The notes under the pieces: generated by a model | Seen by the model: the letters and a program-made list of their open reading frames with translations, nothing else | Database searches by the model: none | Told to the model about the DNA's origin: nothing | NCBI GenBank assembly: GCA_026710155.1 | Contig: JAPORQ010000055.1 | Coordinates: 1-58,798 of the forward strand | DNA length: 58,798 bases | Source: Paracoccaceae bacterium | GTDB lineage: Bacteria; Pseudomonadota; Alphaproteobacteria; Rhodobacterales; Rhodobacteraceae | Direction: 5' to 3' | Part shown: piece after piece, positions 24,986-33,415 of the stretch | How the letters are laid out: every line of letters begins with the position of its first letter | How positions within the stretch are numbered: the first letter of the stretch is position 1 | Position numbers and translations under genes: made by a program

Positions 24986-25990
24986 TTATTTTTTCTGTCT
25001 TCTCCTCCTGTTGCCCGCCTTTGCTCTTGTTTTCTCTCCTGGTGTAAAACTAGGTTCACCCAACAATTCCCTTACTTCTTCATGTGAAGGTTTGGATCCC
25101 ATTGGAGTACTTTCCAGCCTGATTTTCATTTGTTCCAGATGCCGGGGAGTTGTGCCACAGCATCCTCCAATTATTCTTGCTCCGGCATTTCGTGCCAATT
25201 CAGCATATATGGCCATAATTTCAGGAGAACCGCTGTAATGGATTTTCCCCTCTTTTATTTGGGGTATTCCAGCATTGCCCTTGGCAATAATGGGTAATTC
25301 CGGATTCAATTCTGAAATCGCCAGGAGTGTCAAGATCAGGTCGGAAGCCCCTGCCCCGCAATTTGCTCCAAAACCCACCGGCTTGTCGTCTATTTCAGAA
25401 ACCAACTCAACAAGATTTCGAGGTGTAAATCCCATCATCGTATATCCGACGGTATCAAAACTCATTGTACCACACCATGGCATACCGGCCAATTGGCAGG
25501 CTTCCTGAGCTGCCAGAAACTCTTCTCTTGCTGAAATTGTTTCTATCCAGAGAACATCTGCACCACCGGATTTCAAGCCTTCTGCCTGTTCATGAAAATA
25601 TTCCACTGCCCGAGCATATGTAAGGGTTCCAAGTGGTTCCATTATTTCACCAGTTGGTCCGATTGAACCGGCAACAAAAGCCTTACAGTTTTGTCTGGCA
25701 ATGGCTTCCTTGGCAAGGGAAGCAGACATCTCAGCCAGTTCAAAGCAACAATCTTCTGAATCGTGGAGACTCAATCTTGATCGATTACATCCAAAGGAAT
25801 TTGTCAGGAACACATCCACGCCTGCCTCAAGGAATGACTCGTAAAGGGCAAGAATTTTTTCCGGTTGATCCCTGTTCCATAGCTCGGGAGCTTCGCCTGC
25901 TGTCAACCCCATATTGAACAAATTGGTTCCGGTTGCACCATCAGCCAGAAGCCAACCTTTTTCCTTCAATAATTCATTAATGCCAGACAC
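24986..25990 (-). CDS. homocysteine S-methyltransferase family protein (Bmt/MetH N-domain type)
   Basis: A 334-residue TIM-barrel enzyme with the zinc-ligand cysteines expected of the family: GFGANCGAG in the middle and IIGGCCGTTPRH near residue 280. The N-terminus ADGATGTNLFNMGL is characteristic. It transfers a methyl group to homocysteine to give methionine. The gene precedes the corrinoid-protein gene by about 130 bp. Some relatives use betaine; others receive methyl from a corrinoid protein. Adjacency favours the latter. The C-terminus is basic (RRRRQKK). No 5-methyltetrahydrofolate-binding domain is present in the cluster. Confidence 0.85.
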   Translation of the reverse strand: MSGINELLKEKGWLLADGATGTNLFNMGLTAGEAPELWNRDQPEKILALYESFLEAGVDVFLTNSFGCNRSRLSLHDSEDCCFELAEMSASLAKEAIARQNCKAFVAGSIGPTGEIMEPLGTLTYARAVEYFHEQAEGLKSGGADVLWIETISAREEFLAAQEACQLAGMPWCGTMSFDTVGYTMMGFTPRNLVELVSEIDDKPVGFGANCGAGASDLILTLLAISELNPELPIIAKGNAGIPQIKEGKIHYSGSPEIMAIYAELARNAGARIIGGCCGTTPRHLEQMKIRLESTPMGSKPSHEEVRELLGEPSFTPGEKTRAKAGNRRRRQKK

Positions 25991-26028
25991 ATTTAACCAA
26001 TCAATTTAAGTTCCAATGAGCAGATTTG

Positions 26029-26508
26029 TCATGAATTGGCACATGCGGATTTTGATTCGAGAGCATTGGTTGATACATTTCTGATTTTTGCAATCATTGC
26101 AACCAAACCATTTGATCTCTGTTGGGACAAATGATTTCTCAAGTCAAGCTTTTGAAGTTCTGAATGTGCATCTGTTTTGGAAACCTGCTCAATGGTCAAG
26201 CCATTGAATAACCTTGACAAGATTGCGATGAGACCCCTTACAATAATGGCGTCACTATCGCCCTTAAAGTGAAATATAAAACCTGAATCTGACGGGATAA
26301 AATCCAAGACAAACCAGACCTGGCTGGCACAACCCTCAACCTTGGTTGCAGGGGTCTTGAATTTCTCTTCCAACCCTGGCATGTCTTTACCCAGATCAAT
26401 TATATACCCATACCGATCTTCCCAGGTTTCCAGAAACTCAAAATCCTGGATTATTTCTTCAAACGCTTCAGTTGCCAATTTCAATCTACCAAAAGAGATA
26501 TAATACAC
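26029..26508 (-). CDS. sufE: SufE-family cysteine desulfurase sulfur acceptor
   Basis: Accepts persulfide sulfur from the desulfurase SufS for iron-sulfur cluster assembly. The 159-residue protein has the SufE core with the acceptor Cys in VEGCASQVW (about residue 60) and the following LSRLFNGLT and a region around LDLRNHLSQQRSNGL. The length is normal. It lies 38 bp upstream of the homocysteine methyltransferase gene. No other suf genes are in the window. Confidence 0.9.
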   Translation of the reverse strand: MYYISFGRLKLATEAFEEIIQDFEFLETWEDRYGYIIDLGKDMPGLEEKFKTPATKVEGCASQVWFVLDFIPSDSGFIFHFKGDSDAIIVRGLIAILSRLFNGLTIEQVSKTDAHSELQKLDLRNHLSQQRSNGLVAMIAKIRNVSTNALESKSACANS

Positions 26509-26739
26509 TAATAATCATGTGAACAACTAGGTGAAAATTGCTTGATTTTCAATTGAAATATGTACTGCAAGTATCACGAAAACAATTCTTTTTTCTTATT
26601 ACGATCAGTAATTCCCGCTTGGATTTATTTACCCCGACAAACAGGGGGATTATGACGCCATGGAAAACCGTTTTTCGCAAACCCCATTGAAACATTTTTG
26701 CCCGCATTGCAGATTTGGTACAAAACACAACAACAATTC

Positions 26740-27170
26740 AATCACCGGGCGGTTCCATGACCACCATCCGCTTTCGCCGGCATCTTTCCCTGCCGGGTCT
26801 CCTGTCCACCGCCGGCAGGGTTTTCGAATCCATCCCTGATCCCGTCAGGCGGCGGGGCCTTGCTGCCGTGCCCATCGGGAAGCCCTGAAGAGACAGGTGT
26901 GCAGGACATGCATGTGGGAAAGGACACAGATGCTGCTCACGCCTGTTCACATCAGGGACTGGGAACACTTCCACCGGTTGCTGCTGTCCGAACCCCGTCA
27001 GAAGATGTTCCCGGAGGCCATCCTGGAGGAACCCTGGCCTGACAACCATGCACCGAATGTGCGCGTGGCTGGTTTTTCAGGGTCGGGAAAAAAGACAGAA
27101 ACAGGAACCATGGGGGCAAGGCCCTTCGATGCCGCCTGCCAATTTGTTTGAGGGCATTGTAAAAAGCCAA
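26740..27170. other. GC-rich segment with transposase debris
   Basis: A sharply bounded patch with much higher GC than its surroundings. Frames on both strands are short and broken. One frame reads like the start of a transposase (see 26757-26888). Another (about 26897-27151, plus) contains a stretch like VHIRDWEHFHRLLLSEPRQ that I cannot place. I see no terminal inverted repeats. It looks like an old insertion that has lost its ends. Confidence 0.45.
26757..26888 (+). pseudogene. N-terminal remnant of a transposase-like protein
   Basis: ATG to TGA, 43 residues. The start TTIRFRRHLSLPGLLSTAGR and then ESIPDPVRRRG resembles the beginning of a widespread transposase group (DDE, ISNCY-like) in which a GLLxxVRxxFxxIPDPxRRRG segment is followed by a conserved ADCLMSGLA helix. 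That helix and everything after it are absent. The assignment is from pattern memory only. Confidence 0.4.
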
Positions 27171-27510
27171 CGGAAAAAACTGGCGGGAATAACTGTATTA
27201 CGATAAAGTATCTTTTAACTTGAGTGTCTTGGTAATAAATGAGGAAGTTTTAGATCAACTTAAAATTATATTTTACTAATTTTAAACGGAATAAACTTTA
27301 ATTCGGAACAGTTTAAAAATTGGGCGTGTGTGGCATATTTCAAGTTAAGTTAATTCATCGAATTTTATATAATCTCAATATGATTTTACCGGAGAATTTG
27401 CAAATAATTCAAAATTCGAATTAAGCATAGATAAATACATAAAATAGTTATCAGAGTATTTCGGTTATGAATTGAGTAATTAAGTTATAGGATTTGTCTC
27501 TATGTACTTT
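27171..27510. other. AT-rich intergenic stretch
   Basis: About 340 bp with no protein-like frame and no clear terminator. It separates the GC-rich debris from the toxin gene. Nothing specific was recognised. Confidence 0.4.
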
Positions 27511-27792
27511 TTACCCAAACCGAACAGCATGAATGATTACTTGATTGGCTTTATAAGAATACAAAACCCATAATTCATTAGTTCCTGCCAACGAGTTGCG
27601 CGGGAAAACATAGATCAAGAAATCACTTGGGTTTTCCAATCGGCGTGGACTCCCCTTTTCAGGAGTCCTGGCAAGCAACCACTCAACACCACGCCATTGA
27701 TCTTCAAAACGGTTGTTCTGGGCACTTGCCTGATCAATGAATTCATGTGCACGTTATTCTAGAACGATTTCACGAAAAACAGTCCAAGGCAC
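27511..27792 (-). pseudogene. toxin-like gene downstream of the Panacea antitoxin, stopped at codon 13
   Basis: A GTG at 27792 overlaps the stop of the Panacea gene (TAGTG), a typical antitoxin-toxin coupling. The frame reads PWTVFREIVLE, then TAA at 27754-27756, then RAHEFIDQASAQNNRFEDQW and on to a TAA at 27511-27513. Without the internal stop it would be 93 residues, compact, with WRGVEWLLARTPEKG and LWVLYSY segments that resemble small RelE/ParE-like toxins. No in-frame start codon follows the stop closely, so the product should be absent unless the codon is read through. Family assignment is tentative; the coding nature is clear from 80 open codons. Confidence 0.65.
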
Positions 27793-28319
27793 TAGGCTAT
27801 CATTCTACTTTGCAATATAGATTCAGCCCATTCAGTCATTTGTTTTGTAATTGCTCCTTGGCCAGCTGCAAGTGTGGCAAACAGGGAAATTTCCTCACCT
27901 TCCTTGGCTACATCCCATACCTCATCATGGGTTATCTCACTGATCTCACTTGCCTTGTGTCGGCATACAAAATCAATAACGCTTTTGACAAGATTTTTTT
28001 CATCTTCATTAAGAATGTCATCATCTGGTTTAGAGAGAAGGATATACCTTCTAGAATCGAACTGATATTCTGGTTCATGAATAAGAATTTTCCTTTCTTT
28101 CTGCAATTCTTCTAGAGTAGCTAAGATTGTCTTCGGAACTGGTCCCCTCATTCTCTTGACATACTTTTCGCCAGTAATAGACGAACCATTCATTTGATAT
28201 GAAATCAGATCTGTAAACCAGAGTGCCTTGTTCAGTCGAACGGAACCCAGTCGTTTTGGGTCGTCCTGACACTCGTGCACTATGTAATGCACCATGGCCT
28301 TAAACTTACCTTTGGACAT
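27792..28319 (-). CDS. Panacea-domain (DUF4065/SocA-like) antitoxin
   Basis: A 175-residue protein whose N-terminal half matches the Panacea domain: RLNKALWFTDLIS, then ITGEKYVKRMRGPVPKTILATLEEL. Panacea proteins are antitoxins that neutralise many unrelated toxins encoded next to them. I chose the ATG at 28319 because GGAGGAG lies four bases before it; an ATG at 28331 is also open. The stop overlaps the GTG of the toxin-like frame. As the toxin carries a nonsense codon, this antitoxin may be an orphan. The gene has about 200 bp of AT-rich DNA upstream, where its promoter should be. Confidence 0.8.
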   Translation of the reverse strand: MSKGKFKAMVHYIVHECQDDPKRLGSVRLNKALWFTDLISYQMNGSSITGEKYVKRMRGPVPKTILATLEELQKERKILIHEPEYQFDSRRYILLSKPDDDILNEDEKNLVKSVIDFVCRHKASEISEITHDEVWDVAKEGEEISLFATLAAGQGAITKQMTEWAESILQSRMIA

Positions 28320-28522
28320 TTGCTCCTCCATCGAAAGTAAGTGTTATTGGGTAACTTAATTTTTTTTCGAAGTGATTTAGAATAACTATAATATTTATTT
28401 GGCCCAATTTACCAAATTATCAAGATTTTGTTCTGCTTGCAAATCTATTACCAGTTATTTTAAGTCAGGATAATACCAATATTTTTAAAATAAACCCATT
28501 TCTGGTTTAAGTAAAAACCTTT

Positions 28523-29704
28523 CTAATCTCCAGAAAGGTCTTCCAATTCGATAACAGTCAATTTTGAATTCTCCAGAGTCAGTGCAATTTTACCCTCACA
28601 TAGCTTCAAGGCATTGTTTCCAAACAATTCCCTTCGCCACCCTTGCAAAGGTCGTACATTGTGATTGCCTTGGGAAATTTCCCGAAGCTCATCTGCGGTT
28701 GAAATTATTTCCTCTGCCACCCCAGATTGTTCGGAGGAGTATTTGAGATATACTTTCAAAAGATCTGTTACCTCCCTGTTTTTATTGACAGGCTTATTCG
28801 TTGCAGCAGTTTGAGGAGGTTGTCGGGGGGTTGATTGTGCTTTGCTGATGACCTCCAACAAACTCAAGTTGAAACCCTTTTGGGCATCTTTACCCGACTT
28901 GAAAAATCTACACCTCTTCAAATCATCAATGGTACTGGGGCACATGGAAGCAAGTTCCAACAAGGCCTGATCGGAAAGTACCCATCTGCGATTAATGTTT
29001 TTGCTTTGAGCCCGAATTTCTCTAAATTCTGCCAATGCATGAACAATTGACCATCTCTTACCCGAAACATCTCTCATTTTGATTTTTTTCCAGGCGTCTG
29101 CCGGATTGTAACTATTTTTACAAATGTCTTTCAGTTCATCAAACAACTCCTCAACCCAGCGTAACCTTCCGGTTTCCAACAATTTTTCATTTATGGCAAG
29201 ATAAATGTGTCGAAGATGGGTGACATCTGAAATTGCATATTTAAGCTGTTTCCCTGCTAATGGTCGGGTTGACCAATTGGAATATTGCTGGGATTTATCA
29301 AGCTTAACTTTACAAATTTCACTTACCAGATTTGAATAGGAAATTTGACTGCCATAACCACAAAGCATGGCCGCTATCTGGGTATCGAACAGGGGTTCTG
29401 GAATCAAGCCGAATTCATGGTGGAAGATTTCCAGATCTTGCTTGGAAGAGTGCAAGACTTTAGTGATTTCATGGTTTTGGAATATTGGAATCAAATTTTC
29501 CAGTTTCAGTTTTGGATTTAATGTATCAATGATAAATTCCGAACCACCCGGCTCATCAGATTCCGGTAAAGCCACCTGAATAAGGCACAATTTGGGAAAG
29601 TAGGTTTTTTCTGATACAAATTCAGTATCCAGGGCAATATAAGGTTTGCTATGGGCTTTGTTGCATAGTTCCGTTAATTCTTGATTGGTTGTAATAACTT
29701 TCAT
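28523..29704 (-). CDS. rnd: ribonuclease D
   Basis: 3'-5' exoribonuclease that trims tRNA and other stable RNA precursors. The 393-residue protein has the DEDDy exonuclease motifs: DTEF (residues 27-30), a central HSSKQDLEI, and YAISDVTHL with the catalytic Tyr and Asp. The HRDC-type helical region follows (about 210-290). The C-terminal 100 residues hold a second HRDC-like part. The length is normal. It diverges from dtd with only 42 bp between the two starts. Confidence 0.93.
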   Translation of the reverse strand: MKVITTNQELTELCNKAHSKPYIALDTEFVSEKTYFPKLCLIQVALPESDEPGGSEFIIDTLNPKLKLENLIPIFQNHEITKVLHSSKQDLEIFHHEFGLIPEPLFDTQIAAMLCGYGSQISYSNLVSEICKVKLDKSQQYSNWSTRPLAGKQLKYAISDVTHLRHIYLAINEKLLETGRLRWVEELFDELKDICKNSYNPADAWKKIKMRDVSGKRWSIVHALAEFREIRAQSKNINRRWVLSDQALLELASMCPSTIDDLKRCRFFKSGKDAQKGFNLSLLEVISKAQSTPRQPPQTAATNKPVNKNREVTDLLKVYLKYSSEQSGVAEEIISTADELREISQGNHNVRPLQGWRRELFGNNALKLCEGKIALTLENSKLTVIELEDLSGD

Positions 29705-29746
29705 GCTTATCTTTTGTTATCTGCAGAATATAATCAGGAGAAAAAA

Positions 29747-30190
29747 ATGAGATGCTTGATCCAAAGAGTGAAATCTGCCTCAGTTGCCATTGATCAAAAG
29801 ACGATTGGCAATATCGGACCGGGTATGCTTGTCTTTGTTTGTGCAACTACTCATGACAATGAACAAATTACCACTAAAATTGCAAAAAAGGTAGCAAACC
29901 TCCGAATTTTTTCAGATGGTGATGGAAAAATGAACCATTCCGTTGCTGATGTTCAAGGTGACATCCTGGTTGTAAGCCAGTTTACCTTGGCTGCTGATCT
30001 TTCTCGAGGAAACCGGCCTGGGTTCTCGAATGCTGCAAAAAATCCCCTTGCAGAAGAGCTGTATCTGTATTTCATAGAATTATTGAAATATATGGGATGT
30101 AATATCAAAACATGAGTATTCGGTGCAGAAATGGAAGTGTCGCTGGTGAACGACGGGCCTGTAACAATTTGGGCTGAAATAAATCAATAG
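29747..30190 (+). pseudogene. dtd: D-aminoacyl-tRNA deacylase gene with in-frame TGA at codon 123
   Basis: DTD removes D-amino acids (and glycine from tRNA-Ala) wrongly attached to tRNA. The frame starts at the ATG with AGGAG six bases upstream and shows the family motifs MRCLIQRVKSASV and VVSQFTLAAD. At 30113-30115 a TGA stands where homologues have Gly; the same frame then continues VFGAEMEVSLVNDGPVTIW to TAG at 30188-30190, 147 codons in all, the normal length. The truncated product (122 residues) would lack the NDGPVT segment that bears the Gly-cisPro motif of the active site. One base change (GGA to TGA) explains it. Read-through or a base-calling error are alternatives. Confidence 0.85.
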
Positions 30191-30201
30191 ATAATAATGG
30201 A

Positions 30202-30276
30202 TGGCTCCGGCGGCAGGATTCGAACCTGCGGCCAATTGATTAACAGTCAACTGCTCTACCACTGAGCTACGCCGGA
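30202..30276 (-). tRNA. tRNA-Asn (GUU)
   Basis: A 75-nt cloverleaf on the minus strand, starting TCCGGCG and ending CGCCGGA-GCCA with the CCA encoded. The anticodon loop CTGTTAA gives GUU. The T arm has GGTTCGAATCC. It converges with dtd, ending only 12 bp from the dtd end. Confidence 0.96.
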
Positions 30277-30414
30277 ATAACAAGCCAAGGATTATCAGGG
30301 AAAATTAGAAACTGTTTTGATTAATTCAATAGTAAAATTTCCACCGCGGTTATTTGGATATTATTTTTTTGGAGTTGAATTTGGTTTGTAATTGCTTGAT
30401 ACTTTTGATGAAGA

Positions 30415-33402
30415 CTAAATATAATTCATCATATCCCTTACGCTGGTAGTTTGAATGTAACGAGCTGGGTTTTTATCGGTTGCAATATCTTCAAAGTGTT
30501 TTTTTCCACACAAAATTTTTGCTCCCTCTTTTGAGCGAAGGTCATCTGTCCAATTACTTTCCTTTGTTTCCACAACAAAATAGAGTCGTTCTTGGCCATT
30601 ATCTTCTATAAGAACAGCCCAATCAGGTATATATATTCCCAGAGGGGTTGGCACTTTGAACCATGATGGAAGCTTGGCATAAACTATAACTGCTTCATTA
30701 GCCTCAAGGTCCTCAGCAAAATTTTTCTCAACACCTGCAGAATCATAGATAATTTGTTCATAAACGGATTTTGTTGCTGGTACTGTATTTTTTAGATAAC
30801 CCTTGAGCTCTTCCTGCTCAAACAACTCTTGAGCATAGTAATCCTGATCACCAATTTTATGATATTTGATACCGTCGACTATGGCTAAACGTTTTGTTCT
30901 ATTGATTGCTTCAGCGGCCATTGTGACAAAGGATTGAGGGTTGCGAATAAAATCTTGTAACTTACGGCATTGTTGAAGTATTTTGACAATACTACCTCGT
31001 GTTAACTGTGTGCTGTCTTGCAACTCAGTTAATATATCTGGAAGATTAATGTCATTATCACTAATTTTCGTAAACTGAGATACATTACCTTTTTCAACAT
31101 CGATACCACCCTTTCCAATCTCCAAACCAGCTTTTTTAAACCTTGCCTTGGTCTTGGTAATTGGCGGGGCATTTTCAATGGCCTTCGCTGCATCTTTGAT
31201 AAGTTTATCGTTATTGAAGTATACACGATAGGTTGTTTTGTATTTGATACGGTCCCATAACTGTTTAAAATCTTCGCCAAGAAACTTCTCTTTATTCAGT
31301 TTAATAATCTTGCGTTCATCAGCATTTTTTATATCCAGTTTACCAGTGAGTTTTTTCAGGATGGTGCTAATCTCATCTTTGTATTTCAGCAACTCTTCAG
31401 GAAGGTCAATTTTCCCATTTTCAAGTGCTTTTTTTAGGTCATTTAGTATTTGCCCTCTATTATCCACCAGGCCTTGTTTGTTTAAGTGATCCCAGATTTT
31501 CTTTGAAATTTCTACTCCAAGGGGCACTGGATTACCGTTTTGATCTTGTATGACAATCGCTGCAAATTGGTGCTTTTCTACAACTCCAAAGCGAATACCG
31601 GTGTCATTTTCAATTTCTTTTTGAAGATTTTCAGCAAATTTTTCATAATCTTCTGTTGCAACAATAGTAAGTGTATTGATATCCTTGCCATGTAAACGAA
31701 GACCTTCTTGATTCACACATAAACGCAAACCACGACCTATTGTCTGACGGCGTTCCAATTCTGTTCCCATGTCACGTAGCGAACAGATTTGAAAAACATT
31801 TGGGTTGTCCCACCCCTCTTTCAATGCGGAGTGAGAGAAAATGAATTTCAACCTAGTATTAAAACTCAGCAGCTCTTCCTTTTTTGTCATTATCAGGTTA
31901 TAAGCACGTTCTGCATTGTCACGACCGGTTTGATTGTTTTCAGTTGTATCAGTCCAGCGTTTCTTCTTGTCAATTGAAAAATAACCATCATGTACTGCTG
32001 AAGCATCGAGGTTTAAATCCACCTTTTCAAAAAGCGATTTATAAGCGTTGCTATTTGCAAGTTTTCTATATTCATCTTCAAAAATTCGAACATATTTACC
32101 AGGGATTACGTTACCCTCAACATCATAACTTCGGTAATGCCGGACACTATCTACAAAAAAAAGGCTTAAAACCTTTATTGGCAGTGATTTACTTGCAAAG
32201 TACAATTCCTTATCCAGATGCTCCTTGATCGTACGGTGGATCATCAAGCGGCTTATTTCATCAGGATTTTCACCGCCAAAAACGTCACCAGGTCTTAATG
32301 AAACATCCAAACCAGGAGCAATTATTTCAACTGTTTGATTTCCTTTACCGCATGTAATCGTTCCAACCTGCATGTTTTCGTAGATTGCTCTGTTGGTAAT
32401 TTTCTCAAGGCTGTCTCCATCTTCAATGGTTGAAAATTCCGGTTTGATTTTTTTTCCACTCTGAATATGCAACTCTACTTTGGCAGTAACAGAACCACGA
32501 TAGTTTTTAGCCTCAATGAGTTTCACATAAGGTTTATTATACGCCCCTTCGACTTCCAAAGAGGCCACTTCAATCTGCTTTACAAGATTACGCTCATAAG
32601 CATCCACAGCATCTAGGCGGTATACCATCTGATACTTATCAATATGAGTAGCAGAATACCGCAATGTTGCCAGAGGATTCATGGCTTCTAGTGCTTGCTT
32701 ACCCATGCCTTTTAACCCCCCGTCAACAGACTGTGGTTCATCAACAATAATTATCGGATGAGTAGCTTTGACAAGATCAATTGGTTTTTCACCACCCGTT
32801 CTCTCATTTGCCTTGTAAAGATTATTGATATCTTTTTTGTTAATTGCACCAACTGTGGTTATCATTATCTGGATATTGGCACTGGTGGCAAAATTGCGAA
32901 CATTACCCAGTTTGCCAGAGTCGTATTGAAAAAACTCATATCCCTTGGCATTCGGATATAATGCTTCAAAGTGCTCCCGGGTAATTTCGAGTGTCTTGTT
33001 CGTACCTTCCTTAATCGCAATAGAGGGCACAACAATTACAAATTTGGTAAAGCCATAATTCTTATTCAACTCAATTATGGTTCTTAGGTAAACATATGTT
33101 TTGCCTGTACCCGTTTCCATTTCAACGGTAAAGTCTCTGCTTACCAGAGTTTCTGATTGGTGTAATCCATTCTTAAGTTGAATTTGTATCAAGTTGTCCA
33201 GAAGCTCTTCGTCACTAAGCAGCAAATGGTTACCGATACCAAGCTGGTTTTCATCATAAATATTAAGTAATGATTTAACTTCTTGCTCAGGGGCGGTAAG
33301 TGTGAATTCTGATTTGGATATCTCTTGTCCTTTAAATAAATCGACAATGGATTGTATTGCCGCTTTTTGATAATCCAGATTTTCTTCAAAATATAGTTTC
33401 AT
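30415..33402 (-). CDS. res: type III restriction enzyme, Res subunit
   Basis: ATP-dependent restriction subunit that translocates and cuts DNA between two inverted recognition sites. The 995-residue protein begins with a superfamily 2 helicase: a METGTGKTYVYLRT Walker A segment near residue 97, IIVDEPQS as the DEAD-like box, and a later GRGLRLC (motif VI-like). The C-terminal part contains the restriction endonuclease core, with a D...E-T-K-like pattern (DWAVLIEDNGQERLYFVVETKES). Size is typical. It starts 13 bp after mod, so they form an operon. Confidence 0.93.
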   Translation of the reverse strand: MKLYFEENLDYQKAAIQSIVDLFKGQEISKSEFTLTAPEQEVKSLLNIYDENQLGIGNHLLLSDEELLDNLIQIQLKNGLHQSETLVSRDFTVEMETGTGKTYVYLRTIIELNKNYGFTKFVIVVPSIAIKEGTNKTLEITREHFEALYPNAKGYEFFQYDSGKLGNVRNFATSANIQIMITTVGAINKKDINNLYKANERTGGEKPIDLVKATHPIIIVDEPQSVDGGLKGMGKQALEAMNPLATLRYSATHIDKYQMVYRLDAVDAYERNLVKQIEVASLEVEGAYNKPYVKLIEAKNYRGSVTAKVELHIQSGKKIKPEFSTIEDGDSLEKITNRAIYENMQVGTITCGKGNQTVEIIAPGLDVSLRPGDVFGGENPDEISRLMIHRTIKEHLDKELYFASKSLPIKVLSLFFVDSVRHYRSYDVEGNVIPGKYVRIFEDEYRKLANSNAYKSLFEKVDLNLDASAVHDGYFSIDKKKRWTDTTENNQTGRDNAERAYNLIMTKKEELLSFNTRLKFIFSHSALKEGWDNPNVFQICSLRDMGTELERRQTIGRGLRLCVNQEGLRLHGKDINTLTIVATEDYEKFAENLQKEIENDTGIRFGVVEKHQFAAIVIQDQNGNPVPLGVEISKKIWDHLNKQGLVDNRGQILNDLKKALENGKIDLPEELLKYKDEISTILKKLTGKLDIKNADERKIIKLNKEKFLGEDFKQLWDRIKYKTTYRVYFNNDKLIKDAAKAIENAPPITKTKARFKKAGLEIGKGGIDVEKGNVSQFTKISDNDINLPDILTELQDSTQLTRGSIVKILQQCRKLQDFIRNPQSFVTMAAEAINRTKRLAIVDGIKYHKIGDQDYYAQELFEQEELKGYLKNTVPATKSVYEQIIYDSAGVEKNFAEDLEANEAVIVYAKLPSWFKVPTPLGIYIPDWAVLIEDNGQERLYFVVETKESNWTDDLRSKEGAKILCGKKHFEDIATDKNPARYIQTTSVRDMMNYI

Positions 33403-33415
33403 GCATCAATTCCGC

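Noticed and set aside
24855-26030. SAM riboswitch before the homocysteine methyltransferase or corrinoid gene
   Set aside because: The available upstream spaces (38 and about 130 bp) show no such fold by eye.
27171-27510. CRISPR array or tandem repeats in the AT-rich gap
   Set aside because: No regularly spaced direct repeats are present here or elsewhere in the window.
29747-30190. Alternative genetic code reading TGA as Gly or Trp
   Set aside because: Many intact genes in the window end at TGA (for example metA, surrounded by normal neighbours), and RF1/RF2 usage appears standard.
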